NCBI GenBank assembly: GCA_963169595.1
Contig: CAUJFM010000245.1
Span: 1 to 8,827 of the forward strand
From: Bacteroidota bacterium
GTDB taxonomy: Bacteria > Bacteroidota > Bacteroidia > Flavobacteriales_F > PHOS-HE28
Length of the DNA stretch: 8,827 nucleotides
Direction of reading: 5' to 3'
The position numbers and the translations under genes are program-made. The notes below the pieces were generated by a model that was not told the origin of the DNA, did no database searches, and saw only the letters and a program-made list of their open reading frames with translations. This document shows positions 1 through 6,730 of the stretch, piece by piece. Positions within the stretch are counted from its first letter, which is position 1, and every line of letters begins with the position of its first letter.

Positions 1-2
1 AC

Positions 3-599
3 ACATGGTACAGCAAGCTGACCCCGCGGACCGAGATGGCCAACATGCCGCGCATCACAGGCGAGGTGAAGAGCATGCTCGATCCGTCGGTGGCGCCTCC
101 CGAACCGGCTGCTCCCCGCACCGTGGCCGGTGTGGAGGTGCCCGAGCGTTTCGGGGCGAAGGATGTGTTCGATCTGAGCTGGAAGAGCCTGATGGACGCC
201 TACAGTTGCACCGAGTGTGGACGTTGCACCAGCGAGTGCCCAGCCAACCTCACCGGCAAGCTGCTCAGTCCGCGCAAGATCATGATGGACACCCGCGACC
301 GCCTTGAGGAGGTGGGCCGCGTGATCGATGCCAAGGGGAAGTGGGAGGATGATGGCAGGGACCTGCACACGCGCATCAGTGAGGAGGAGCTGTGGGCCTG
401 CACCACCTGCAACGCCTGCACCCAGGCCTGCCCGGTGAACATCGATCCGGTGCACATCATCATGGAGATGCGCCGCTACAAGGTGATGGAGGAGAGCAGC
501 ACGCGCGCCGCCCTCACCGGCATGTTCAACAATGTGGAGAACAATGGCGCACCGTGGGCCTTCGGTCCCGATCAGCGCATGAAATGGACGGAATCGTGA
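3..599 (+). CDS. HdrC-like 2x[4Fe-4S] (Fe-S)-binding protein, 3' part only
   Basis: This is the C-terminal part of a 4Fe-4S dicluster electron-transfer protein of the heterodisulfide reductase C / succinate dehydrogenase Fe-S type. The frame is open to the left edge of the window. An ATG at 36 exists, but the codons before it (TWYSKLTPRTE) fit the conserved family sequence, so 36 is not the true start. Counting from that ATG as residue 1, two ferredoxin motifs are visible: Cys58, 61, 64 and 68 (CTECGRCTSECP) and Cys122, 125, 128 and 132 (CTTCNACTQACP). Each binds one [4Fe-4S] cluster. Full-length Bacteroidota relatives, as I recall them, are about 440 aa and have several membrane helices before this domain, so the protein is probably an inner-membrane anchor facing the cytoplasm. 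Its TGA overlaps the ATG of the next gene by one base, which suggests translational coupling with the HdrB-like partner. The physiological electron donor and acceptor cannot be told from the sequence. Confidence 0.93.
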   Translation, partial: TWYSKLTPRTEMANMPRITGEVKSMLDPSVAPPEPAAPRTVAGVEVPERFGAKDVFDLSWKSLMDAYSCTECGRCTSECPANLTGKLLSPRKIMMDTRDRLEEVGRVIDAKGKWEDDGRDLHTRISEEELWACTTCNACTQACPVNIDPVHIIMEMRRYKVMEESSTRAALTGMFNNVENNGAPWAFGPDQRMKWTES

Positions 600-1390
600 T
601 GAACACCCAGGTACACGTTCCCACCATGGCCGAGTTCGCCGCCAGCGGCGAGGTGCCTGAAGTGTTGTTCTGGGTCGGCTGCGCCGGCAGCTTCGACGAC
701 CGGGCCCGCAAGATCACCAAGGCCTTTGTCCGCATCCTGAACGCGGCCCGGGTGAAGTTCGCGGTGCTGGGGCAGGAGGAGACCTGCACGGGCGATCCCG
801 CACGACGGGCGGGGAACGAGTTCCTGTTCCAGATGCAGGCCCTGCAGAACGTCACCGTGCTGAACGGCTACGGGGTGAAGCGGATCGTTACCGCCTGTCC
901 GCACTGCTTCAACACGCTGAAGAACGAGTACCCCGCGCTGGGTGGGCAGTACGAGGTGCTGCACCATACGCAGTTCATCAACGCCCTGTTGAAGGAGGGC
1001 CGCATCAAGGTGGAGGGTGGCGACTTCAAGGGCAAGCGCATCACCTTCCACGATCCCTGCTACCTGGGCCGCGGCAACAACGAGTACGAGGCCCCGCGCG
1101 AGGTGCTGTTGAAGCTCGATGCCGCCCTGGTGGAGATGAAGCGCAGCCGGCAGAACGGCCTTTGCTGCGGCGCCGGTGGTGCCCAGATGTTCAAGGAAGC
1201 CGAACCCGGCACCCGTGAAGTGAACCATGAGCGGGGCGAGGAGGCCTTGGCCACGGCCCCGCAGATCATCGCAGCGGGCTGTCCCTTCTGCAACACCATG
1301 CTCACCGACGGCGTGAAGCACTTCAACAAGGAGGGCGAGGTGGTGGTGAAGGATGTGGCGGAGCTGATCGCGGAGGCGGGGGAGCTGTAG
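599..1390 (+). CDS. HdrB-like (Fe-S)-binding protein with two CCG domains
   Basis: A 263-aa protein of the heterodisulfide reductase B / LutA / GlpC-tail type, with two cysteine-rich CCG domains that in HdrB hold non-cubane clusters. Domain 1 contains Cys28, Cys63 and the pair Cys100/Cys103 (CPHC). Its middle motif has one Cys (ETCTGDP) instead of the CC pair. Domain 2 is complete: Cys154 (HDPCYLGR), Cys189-190 (CCGAGG) and Cys228/Cys231 (CPFC). The start at 599 is chosen because it forms the TGATG junction with the upstream Fe-S gene. The open frame continues upstream to 392, but that part lies inside the previous gene. An internal ATG at 626 (Met10) is a possible alternative. Family knowledge suggests the two proteins form one complex that moves electrons between a membrane quinone or ferredoxin-like partner and an unknown substrate. 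No promoter or terminator is evident; the next gene starts 39 bases downstream with different base composition. Confidence 0.93.
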   Translation: MNTQVHVPTMAEFAASGEVPEVLFWVGCAGSFDDRARKITKAFVRILNAARVKFAVLGQEETCTGDPARRAGNEFLFQMQALQNVTVLNGYGVKRIVTACPHCFNTLKNEYPALGGQYEVLHHTQFINALLKEGRIKVEGGDFKGKRITFHDPCYLGRGNNEYEAPREVLLKLDAALVEMKRSRQNGLCCGAGGAQMFKEAEPGTREVNHERGEEALATAPQIIAAGCPFCNTMLTDGVKHFNKEGEVVVKDVAELIAEAGEL

Positions 1391-1429
1391 AGATGTAGTC
1401 TTTCGAACATATTTCAGCCCGCCGCAAAT

Positions 1430-2170
1430 TTGGTTGTCTGTGATACGAACATCTGGTACGGCAACAAGACGTTGTTGACTGGAGCCAACGGCACGCGCTA
1501 CATCGGAACATTCATCAACGTCTTCGAGTTAGCACAAACACAGAGGTGGAAGGCGAAGCAGGGGGCAGTGCGCTCAGCAGCAGTGGCTTTGCTCCGCGAT
1601 TCGGTCGAATTGCGCATGGACAACCCCTTCGCACGCATTGCGGGATTGTCCGGATTGTTCTTTGAAGACGCGGACGACTATTCGGCGGAGGACCGCATTC
1701 AGTTCTTACGCCAAATAGTTCTCGGGGCGAGTTTTACATCAGGAGGACTCGACCTCTTAGTCGCGAAAACCAAGGACCGCAGAGATGTATTGGTGGCTCT
1801 CACTAAGGAGATGAACACGTTGATTCAGACCATGAGAGACATGAGGGCAAAACTGCAGGTCTCCTCGAATCGAGTTGACCTGGATGTCATCAAAATTCTG
1901 CTCGCGCTTCGCTTTAGCCAATGGGCGCATCAGGCCGTCAATCCGGAGAGTATCAGGTGGACGGAGATTGAATTGTTCCTCCACTCGCTACATCAATTCA
2001 TTTTTGGAAGATTGGCCAAGCACACTGCAGCGCAAAACGACGTGTGCGACCTGCTGAATCTCTTGTACGTCAAGCCCGGCGAGAAGTACTGGACCCTAGA
2101 GAAATACTGGAACGAGGTAATAGCTGAGGCGGGCATGAGCCATTACCTCTTCCAGCAGCCCAAGTGCTGA
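1430..2170 (+). CDS. PIN-like domain protein (putative ribonuclease), TTG start
   Basis: A 246-aa protein that I read as a PIN-fold nuclease with a large helical insert. It opens with the PIN hallmark strand and Asp (VVCDTNIWY, Asp5). Glu33 (FINVFEL) sits where the second acidic residue belongs. The C-terminal part has Asp204 and Asp207 (NDVCDLLNLLYV), then YWTLEKYW, which resembles the usual T-x-D/E end of PIN domains. Residues about 40-190 are mostly helical and unlike standard small VapC toxins (about 130 aa). No ATG lies in frame before the DTN motif; the next one is at 1616 and would remove both Asp5 and Glu33, so TTG at 1430 is the best start. The sampled GC is near 50%, against about 62% in flanking genes, with codons such as ATA and GTA, so recent acquisition is likely. 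No antitoxin-like gene lies beside it. PIN assignment is by motif reading only; the substrate and role (RNA decay, defence, orphan toxin) are unknown. Confidence 0.75.
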   Translation: MVVCDTNIWYGNKTLLTGANGTRYIGTFINVFELAQTQRWKAKQGAVRSAAVALLRDSVELRMDNPFARIAGLSGLFFEDADDYSAEDRIQFLRQIVLGASFTSGGLDLLVAKTKDRRDVLVALTKEMNTLIQTMRDMRAKLQVSSNRVDLDVIKILLALRFSQWAHQAVNPESIRWTEIELFLHSLHQFIFGRLAKHTAAQNDVCDLLNLLYVKPGEKYWTLEKYWNEVIAEAGMSHYLFQQPKC

Positions 2171-2188
2171 AGGCGTCTCTGCGGCCCA

Positions 2189-2219
2189 AGCAGCGGCGTC
2201 ACCGCCGCCGCCCGCTGCT
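2189..2219. repeat. Inverted repeat / potential hairpin after the PIN gene
   Basis: The arms AGCAGCGG (2189-2196) and CCGCTGCT (2212-2219) are exact reverse complements. Two more inner pairs are possible if one base bulges. It lies 19 bases after the PIN-gene stop. No T-run follows on the plus strand, so it is not a standard intrinsic terminator. It could protect the 3' end of the mRNA or be chance in GC-rich sequence. Confidence 0.35.
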
Positions 2220-2257
2220 GGTCGCACCCTTGGCTCACTATGCCGGGTTCTTTTCCC

Positions 2258-2287
2258 CAGCAGGGTCTTCCGCAGGGGACCCTACTG
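2258..2287. repeat. Imperfect inverted repeat with short loop
   Basis: The arms CAGCAGGGTC (2258-2267) and GACCCTACTG (2278-2287) pair at 9 of 10 positions. In minus-strand RNA the odd position becomes a G-U wobble. Further inner pairs (two T-G wobbles and one C-G) would close the stem over a CGCA loop at 2271-2274. It lies between the PIN gene and the terminator of the minus-strand peptidase. With no T-run on either side it is not an obvious terminator; role unknown. Confidence 0.4.
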
Positions 2288-2305
2288 CCCCCGCACCGCC
2301 CAACG

Positions 2306-2332
2306 AAAAAGCCCCGGCGCTAGGTCCGGGGC
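2306..2332 (-). terminator. Intrinsic terminator of the S41 peptidase gene
   Basis: A perfect 7-bp stem, GCCCCGG (2311-2317) and CCGGGGC (2326-2332), with an 8-base loop. On the minus strand it is followed by TTTTT (A-run at 2306-2310 on the plus strand). It starts 22 bases past the minus-strand stop codon at 2355-2357, the normal place for a rho-independent terminator. On the plus strand the stem is followed only by TTGT, so it would terminate the PIN transcript weakly at best. Confidence 0.85.
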
Positions 2333-2354
2333 TTGTCCGTGAGGGAAAGTTGGA

Positions 2355-5300
2355 TCACCGCCCCAACAACACCTTCACCGCCTCCTCCAACTGCTGATCG
2401 CGGCCCGTGCTCACTGCGCCAGGGTCCAGCGGCTGCAGCACGTCCGGGTCCAACTGCTGGTTCTCCAGGTAGTTCCCATCGTTGTCGATCATGCCCACCT
2501 GCGGGATGCCGAACCACATGCCGTTCTGCAGGCGCTCCCACCACACGGCGGTGCCGGTGCCGGCCACGGGCATGCCCACCAGCTTGCCGATGCCCAGCGC
2601 CCGGTAGGTCACCGGGAACATGTGGGCATCGCTGTAGTTGCCCTCGCTCATCACCACCACGCTCGGCTTCTGCCATTTGAACTGGGGCTCGTTGCCCAGC
2701 TTCTGTCCGCGGGGCTCCATGCGCATGTAGGTCCTGCCGTTCAGGAAGGTGGCCAGGTCGTCGTGCAGCCAGCCACCACCGTTGAAGCGGGTATCCACCA
2801 CCAGCCCCTTGCGGTCGTGGTAGCGGCCCAGCGCCTCCTCGTACACCACGCGGAAGCTGCCGTCGTTCATGCCTTCCACATGTACATAGCCGAGCTGTCC
2901 TTTGCTCAGGCTGTCCACCAGGTGGCGGCAGCGCTCCACCCAACGGGTGTAGAGCATGTCCATCTCCTCATCGATGCCCACGGGCTTCACGGTCTCTTCC
3001 CACCGTGTGTTGGCCGCTGGGTCGTGGAAGGCCAGCAGTGTGGGCTTGCCCGCCTTGCGGTTCAGCAGGCGGTAGGGGTCCATGTCCGCGGTGATCGCCT
3101 CGCCATCGATCCTCTCCAGCACCACGCCGGCCTTCACCTTGGTGCCATCCTTGAACACGGTGTTGCGAGGCAGCACCTCCGCCACCTTCAGGCCGGGCCC
3201 TTCCGAATAGCTGAACAGCAGGCCCAGTGCGGCCGTGCGGTCGCCGCTGGGGTCGTTGAAGCGGTAGCCGCTCCCGGTGTGGCTGGCGTTCAGTTCACCA
3301 AGCAGCTCGCTGAGCAGTTCGCTCATGTCGAAGTTGTTGTTGATGCCGGGCACGAAGCGCTGGTACTCGGCCTTCAGGGCATCCCAGTCCACACCGTGCA
3401 GGTCGGTGCGGTAGAACTTCTTCTTCACCTGACGCCACACGTGCTCGAAGAGGTAGGCGCGCTCCGCGTTCTCGTTGAGCGTCATCTCCCCGTTCACCCC
3501 CACGCCCTTCATCTCGCTCTTGTCGATGTCGTAGCGCGAGATGCTGCCGTTGTTGATGAAGTAGAGGTTCTTGCCGTCCTTGTCCAGCACCAGGTCGCCG
3601 GCCATGCCCGAGCCCATCTTGTTGATGATCTTGGCCTCACGGGTGCGCAGCTCGATCTGCCAAAGGTCGTAGCCTTTCTCGAAGGGGGTGAGGTAGAAGA
3701 GCTTCTCCCCGTCCTTGCTCAGCACGGCCGCGCTCAGGAAGCTGCTGTTGGGGGTGAGGCGCACCTTGCGGTCCCACAGGCCGTCCATGTCGATGCGAAC
3801 GGGCTTCACCTCGTCCTTCTTCTCTTCTTCCTTCTTCCCCTTGTCCTTCCCTTTCTTGTCGTCCTTTTCGCCTTCGCCCTCCTTCTTGTCGGCAACTTCC
3901 TTGTTCAGCTCGGCGTCCTCCTTGCTGAGCTTGTACTTGTCGAAGGCCTCCCGGGTCAGGAAGATGGCGTAGACGTCGCTCTGAGCCCCCCAGCTGGCGT
4001 GGTTCTTCATGCCGTCGCGGCTGCTGAACCAGGTGATCACCGAGCCGTCCTTGTTCCATTCGGGGTGATAGCCGCCGTAGCCGCTGCGCGTGATGTTGAT
4101 CGGTGCGCTCTTGCCATCGGCGTTCACGATGCCCACCTGGTCGATCCATTGGTCGGGGTTGAGGAACTGCACCACGAACCACTTGCTGTCCGGGCTCCAC
4201 TGGTACCACTGGTCGCCATCCGCATAGCTGTAGTTCCGCTCGGCAGGCAGCACGGTGCGCGTCTGCTTGCTGGCCACGTTGAGCACCTTCAGGGCCGTCC
4301 GCTCCTCCAGGTAGGCCACCTCCTTGCCGTCCGGGCTGAAGGCGGGTTGGAACTCCTCGGCGGGGGTGGTCAGCAGGGCCTCCTCCTTCAGCAGGGTGGA
4401 GTTGAAGAAGTACTTCTCTTCGGGGCGCACCAGTTCGGTGGTGTACAGGTCCCAGCTGCCGTTGCGCTCGGTGGCATAGAGCAGCTTGCGGCCATCGGGG
4501 TGCCAGCTCACGCTGCGCTCCTGTTCCGGCGTGTTCGTGATGCGGCGGGTGGTGCCTTCCAGGCTGGCCACGAGGACCTCGCCGCGGTGGATGAAGGCGA
4601 CCTCCTTGCCATTGGGCGAGGGCACCACCTGGTCCACATCGCCGTTCACCTTCATGGTGCGCTCGGGGTTATAGCGGCCGTCGGTGCGCAGGTTGATGAC
4701 CACTTCCCGTGGTGTTCCACCATCGGTCATCGTGTGGATGCCGCCACGGAAATTGAAGCAGAGCACACCTGTATTGCTCAGGCTCAGCGATCGAATGGGG
4801 TGGTCCTTGAGGAAGCTCACCTGGGTGCTGGTGCCGCCCGACCTGGACATCTTGTGGATGTTGAAACTGCCCTTCTCTTCGCTGAGGTAGTAGATGGTGG
4901 AACCATCCCGGCTGAACACCGGGTCGCGGTCCTCGCCAGCAAAGGCGGTGAGGCGGGTGTAGTTCTTCGTCCGCGGGTCGAAGGTCCAGATGTCGCGGGT
5001 GACGCTGCTGGTGTGGTGCTTGCGATAGGGGTCCTCGTAGCCTTTGCGGTCCTGGTAGACGATCAGCGAACCATCCGCGTTGTAGCGGGCCTGCTGCATG
5101 GGGATGGTGCTCACCAGTTCCGGGCGGCCACCCTTGACCGGCACGCGGTACAGCTCGCCCAGCCCGCCCACCGGGAAGAGCTGGTTGTGCGGGTCGTCCT
5201 GGCGGTTGCCGTAGAAGAGGATGTGTTGGCCGTCCGGCGAGAAGCCGCTGGGCACTTCGGCCTGGCTGTGGAAGGTGAGCCGGGTGGCCGGTCCGCCCTG

Positions 5301-5585
5301 CGCGGGCATCACGAACACATCGTTGTTGCCGTGGCGGGTGCTGGCGAAGGCGATCAGCTTTCCGTCCGGGCTCCAGACAGGGCTGTGGTCATAGGCCTCG
5401 TTCACGGTGAGCAGCGCGGCATCGCCTCCGCTTACCGGCACGAGCCACAGGTCGCCCTGGTGGCAGAACACGATGGTGCTGCCGTCCGGGGAGATGGCGG
5501 GCTGACGCAACCAGCGATCGGCCTGCTGGGCCTGGACCTGCAGCAGGGGCAGCGCGAGGAGGGGGAGGAGATGGCGTAGGCTCAT
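2355..5585 (-). CDS. Secreted tricorn-like S41 family serine peptidase
   Basis: A 1076-aa tricorn-type peptidase. Residues 1-19 look like a Sec signal peptide (hydrophobic LLPLLALPLL, cleavage probably after VQA), so it acts in the periplasm or outside the cell. Beta-propeller PD40 repeats recur up to about residue 690, for example at 31-40, 71-80, 115-124, 224-233, 361-370, 416-425, 463-472 and 622-631, fitting two propellers. A Lys/Glu/Asp-rich linker at about 565-595 interrupts the second propeller, as in other Bacteroidota members. A PDZ-like segment lies near 799-853, then the S41 core with DTRFNGGG (Asp931). Likely catalytic residues are Ser768-His769 (NASHTG), nucleophile Ser985 (NYSDAHMF) and Glu1041. 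Their spacing (217 and 56) is close to that of Thermoplasma tricorn (Ser745/His746, Ser965, Glu1023). By family, it degrades oligopeptides fed through the propellers. The ATG at 5585 is preferred over an upstream GTG at 5591, which adds two residues. It is a single-gene unit with its own terminator. Confidence 0.93.
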   Translation of the reverse strand: MSLRHLLPLLALPLLQVQAQQADRWLRQPAISPDGSTIVFCHQGDLWLVPVSGGDAALLTVNEAYDHSPVWSPDGKLIAFASTRHGNNDVFVMPAQGGPATRLTFHSQAEVPSGFSPDGQHILFYGNRQDDPHNQLFPVGGLGELYRVPVKGGRPELVSTIPMQQARYNADGSLIVYQDRKGYEDPYRKHHTSSVTRDIWTFDPRTKNYTRLTAFAGEDRDPVFSRDGSTIYYLSEEKGSFNIHKMSRSGGTSTQVSFLKDHPIRSLSLSNTGVLCFNFRGGIHTMTDGGTPREVVINLRTDGRYNPERTMKVNGDVDQVVPSPNGKEVAFIHRGEVLVASLEGTTRRITNTPEQERSVSWHPDGRKLLYATERNGSWDLYTTELVRPEEKYFFNSTLLKEEALLTTPAEEFQPAFSPDGKEVAYLEERTALKVLNVASKQTRTVLPAERNYSYADGDQWYQWSPDSKWFVVQFLNPDQWIDQVGIVNADGKSAPINITRSGYGGYHPEWNKDGSVITWFSSRDGMKNHASWGAQSDVYAIFLTREAFDKYKLSKEDAELNKEVADKKEGEGEKDDKKGKDKGKKEEEKKDEVKPVRIDMDGLWDRKVRLTPNSSFLSAAVLSKDGEKLFYLTPFEKGYDLWQIELRTREAKIINKMGSGMAGDLVLDKDGKNLYFINNGSISRYDIDKSEMKGVGVNGEMTLNENAERAYLFEHVWRQVKKKFYRTDLHGVDWDALKAEYQRFVPGINNNFDMSELLSELLGELNASHTGSGYRFNDPSGDRTAALGLLFSYSEGPGLKVAEVLPRNTVFKDGTKVKAGVVLERIDGEAITADMDPYRLLNRKAGKPTLLAFHDPAANTRWEETVKPVGIDEEMDMLYTRWVERCRHLVDSLSKGQLGYVHVEGMNDGSFRVVYEEALGRYHDRKGLVVDTRFNGGGWLHDDLATFLNGRTYMRMEPRGQKLGNEPQFKWQKPSVVVMSEGNYSDAHMFPVTYRALGIGKLVGMPVAGTGTAVWWERLQNGMWFGIPQVGMIDNDGNYLENQQLDPDVLQPLDPGAVSTGRDQQLEEAVKVLLGR

Positions 5586-5625
5586 GTCCACGAAGTAAGC
5601 GGATCGTCATTTCATTCGGTGGCAG

Positions 5626-5641
5626 GACGGAACGTTCCGTC
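5626..5641. promoter_or_regulatory. Perfect 16-bp palindrome, candidate operator
   Basis: GACGGAACGTTCCGTC reads the same on both strands with no spacer. It sits in the 86-base gap between the divergent peptidase gene (start 5585, minus) and the 166-aa protein gene (start 5672, plus), about 40 bases from the first and 30 from the second. The lack of a loop makes a hairpin unlikely and a dimeric-regulator site more likely. No regulator gene is in the window, so binding is inference. Confidence 0.5.
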
Positions 5642-5659
5642 ATCATTCCGCCGGATCAC

Positions 5660-5667
5660 CAACTTTG
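5660..5667 (+). promoter_or_regulatory. Possible Bacteroidota -7 element
   Basis: CAACTTTG matches the Bacteroidota primary-sigma -7 consensus TAnnTTTG at five of its six fixed positions. There is no good TTTG at the expected -33 spacing; TTCC lies there, inside the palindrome. If used, transcription would start close to 5672, which would favour the ATG at 5708 as the translation start of the following gene. The match is weak. Confidence 0.2.
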
Positions 5668-5671
5668 TACC

Positions 5672-6172
5672 ATGCAGACACAGCACGCCGACCGTACCCT
5701 GGAAAGCATGCCGGCCCACGCTCGCACCTGGATCTACAAGGCTCCTCGTCAGCTCGGACAGGCCGAACAGCGCCTCATCCGCGAACGCGGAGCGGAGTTC
5801 ACATCCAGCTGGGCGGCCCATGGAAGCCCCCTCGATGCCTGCGTGGACGTGCTCCATGACCGCTTCGTGGTGATCGCGGTGGACGAGGAGCAGGCCATGG
5901 CCAGCGGATGCAGCATCGACAAGAGCGTGGGCTTCATCAAGCGCCTGGAGCACGACCTCAAACTGATGCTCACGGACCGCATGGTGGTGGTCTACGAGGA
6001 TGCCGATGGCCATGTGCGGAGCTGCCGCCTGCAGGAACTGCCCGAACTGGTGAAGGCGGGCTCCATCACAGGCGACACCATCGTGTTCGATGACCTGGTC
6101 TCCACCGTGGCCGACCTGCGCGACCGCTTCCGGGTGCCGTTGCGCGTCAGTTGGATGGAGCGCTTCCTTTAA
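5672..6172 (+). CDS. Conserved Bacteroidota protein, often labelled 'ABC transporter ATPase'
   Basis: A 166-aa soluble protein of a family I recognise from Bacteroidota genomes, where it is commonly named 'ABC transporter ATPase'. That name looks wrong: there is no Walker A motif and no ABC signature here. Family-like blocks are RTWIYKAPRQL (about 19-29), the central VDEEQAMASGCSID (70-83, with Cys80), and the C-terminal VFDDLVST and VPLRVSWMERF. The conserved Asp71-Glu72-Glu73 and Cys80 suggest a functional site, but no activity is known to me. The ATG at 5672 gives the longest protein. Met13 (ATG at 5708, after GGAAAG) would begin just before the conserved part and may be the real start. 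Its TAA at 6170-6172 overlaps the TAA of the convergent gene. As I recall, relatives are often encoded next to the HdrB/HdrC-like pair; here about 4.3 kb of other genes lies between. Confidence 0.85.
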   Translation: MQTQHADRTLESMPAHARTWIYKAPRQLGQAEQRLIRERGAEFTSSWAAHGSPLDACVDVLHDRFVVIAVDEEQAMASGCSIDKSVGFIKRLEHDLKLMLTDRMVVVYEDADGHVRSCRLQELPELVKAGSITGDTIVFDDLVSTVADLRDRFRVPLRVSWMERFL

Positions 6173-6681
6173 TGCGCCCACGTGGCCCTGACCGCCGACG
6201 CATCGAAGAATACTGGGTGGCTGGGGCCGTTCTGCGGATTGCGGACCACATAGATGCCCGGCCTCACCTGCCGCTGCCACAGCCGGTCGAAGGTGCGCGG
6301 TGCATAGGCATCGGGGATCAGGATGCTGTCAGACAGTGCGCTCCATCCGGAGATCCCCTCCGTACGGTCGTGGTTCGCCAGCGTGTAGAGCATGGTGGTT
6401 GTCGTCACGTGCAGTAGCAGAGGCCGGTCCTCCCGCCGCCCGATGCGAGCGAAGTGAAGCCCTGCGAGGCGCTGTACATCCATCACCGTGCGGTAATCCC
6501 GGTCGCTCCAGAGCCGGGTAGCCTGTCCTTCGTAAACGCCCGTTGGGGCCGGGGTGAGGGCTGTAGGTGCCCCTTCATCCATGGGGACGAGCAGTTCGGG
6601 CGTCCGTGGCCGCAGCATCCACCAACCGACCACGGCTGCGGCCAACACCAGGAGGATCTTGAAAACTCGACGGCCGTCCAT
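6169..6681 (-). CDS. Membrane-anchored hypothetical protein
   Basis: A 170-aa protein I do not recognise. Residues 7-23 (FKILLVLAAAVVGWWML) form one hydrophobic segment preceded by basic residues, so it is a signal anchor or uncleaved signal peptide with the rest outside the cytoplasm. A Pro/Thr/Ala-rich linker follows (about 25-48), then a compact domain of about 120 residues with a TTTT stretch at 93-96. There is no Cys at all, no lipobox and no catalytic motif that I can name. Codon use and GC match the neighbours, and the ATG at 6681 fits the anchor, so it is probably a real gene. Its stop at 6169-6171 interlocks with the convergent 166-aa gene, and it diverges from the gene at 6731 across 49 bases. 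Confidence 0.75.
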   Translation of the reverse strand: MDGRRVFKILLVLAAAVVGWWMLRPRTPELLVPMDEGAPTALTPAPTGVYEGQATRLWSDRDYRTVMDVQRLAGLHFARIGRREDRPLLLHVTTTTMLYTLANHDRTEGISGWSALSDSILIPDAYAPRTFDRLWQRQVRPGIYVVRNPQNGPSHPVFFDASAVRATWAH

Positions 6682-6730
6682 GTTGGTAGTTCGGATGCGA
6701 AGGGCAAATTAGTGGACCAAAGGACCATTT
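6682..6730. promoter_or_regulatory. Divergent intergenic region with GGACCA direct repeats
   Basis: This 49-base gap must hold start signals for the minus-strand gene ending at 6169 and for the plus-strand gene starting at 6731. It is AT-richer than its surroundings. GGACCA occurs at 6714-6719 and again at 6722-6727, and a third near-copy (GGACCG) overlaps the start of the plus-strand coding region. No good -33/-7 pair was found on either strand, so any operator role is speculative. Confidence 0.25.

Noticed and set aside
36..38. ATG taken as the start of the first gene
   Set aside because: The codons upstream to the window edge continue the conserved protein sequence, so this is an internal methionine of a gene cut by the window.
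392..598. Upstream extension of the HdrB-like gene to 392
   Set aside because: This part overlaps the Fe-S protein in another frame and gives a His/Pro-rich, family-unlike sequence. The TGATG junction at 597-601 explains the true start.
572..1321. A 249-codon open frame on the minus strand
   Set aside because: It is antisense to the CCG-domain Fe-S protein, whose cysteine motifs are intact, and shows no recognisable domain.
1430..2170. Classic VapBC-type toxin-antitoxin pair
   Set aside because: The PIN-like protein is almost twice the usual VapC length, and no small antitoxin ORF with DNA-binding features lies upstream or downstream.
2201..2213. CCG-rich short repeat as a possible CRISPR or tandem array
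   Set aside because: It is a few adjacent CCG triplets with no spaced repeat units.
1391..2354. Insertion sequence or integron carrying the PIN gene
   Set aside because: No transposase, integrase, terminal inverted repeats or target-site duplication could be seen at the edges.
2622..5579. A 985-codon open frame on the plus strand, antisense to the peptidase gene
   Set aside because: Its product is a low-complexity Val/Ala/Leu/His-rich chain with no domain, while the opposite strand encodes a full tricorn-like peptidase with signal peptide and catalytic residues. High GC and codon bias leave this antisense frame free of stops.
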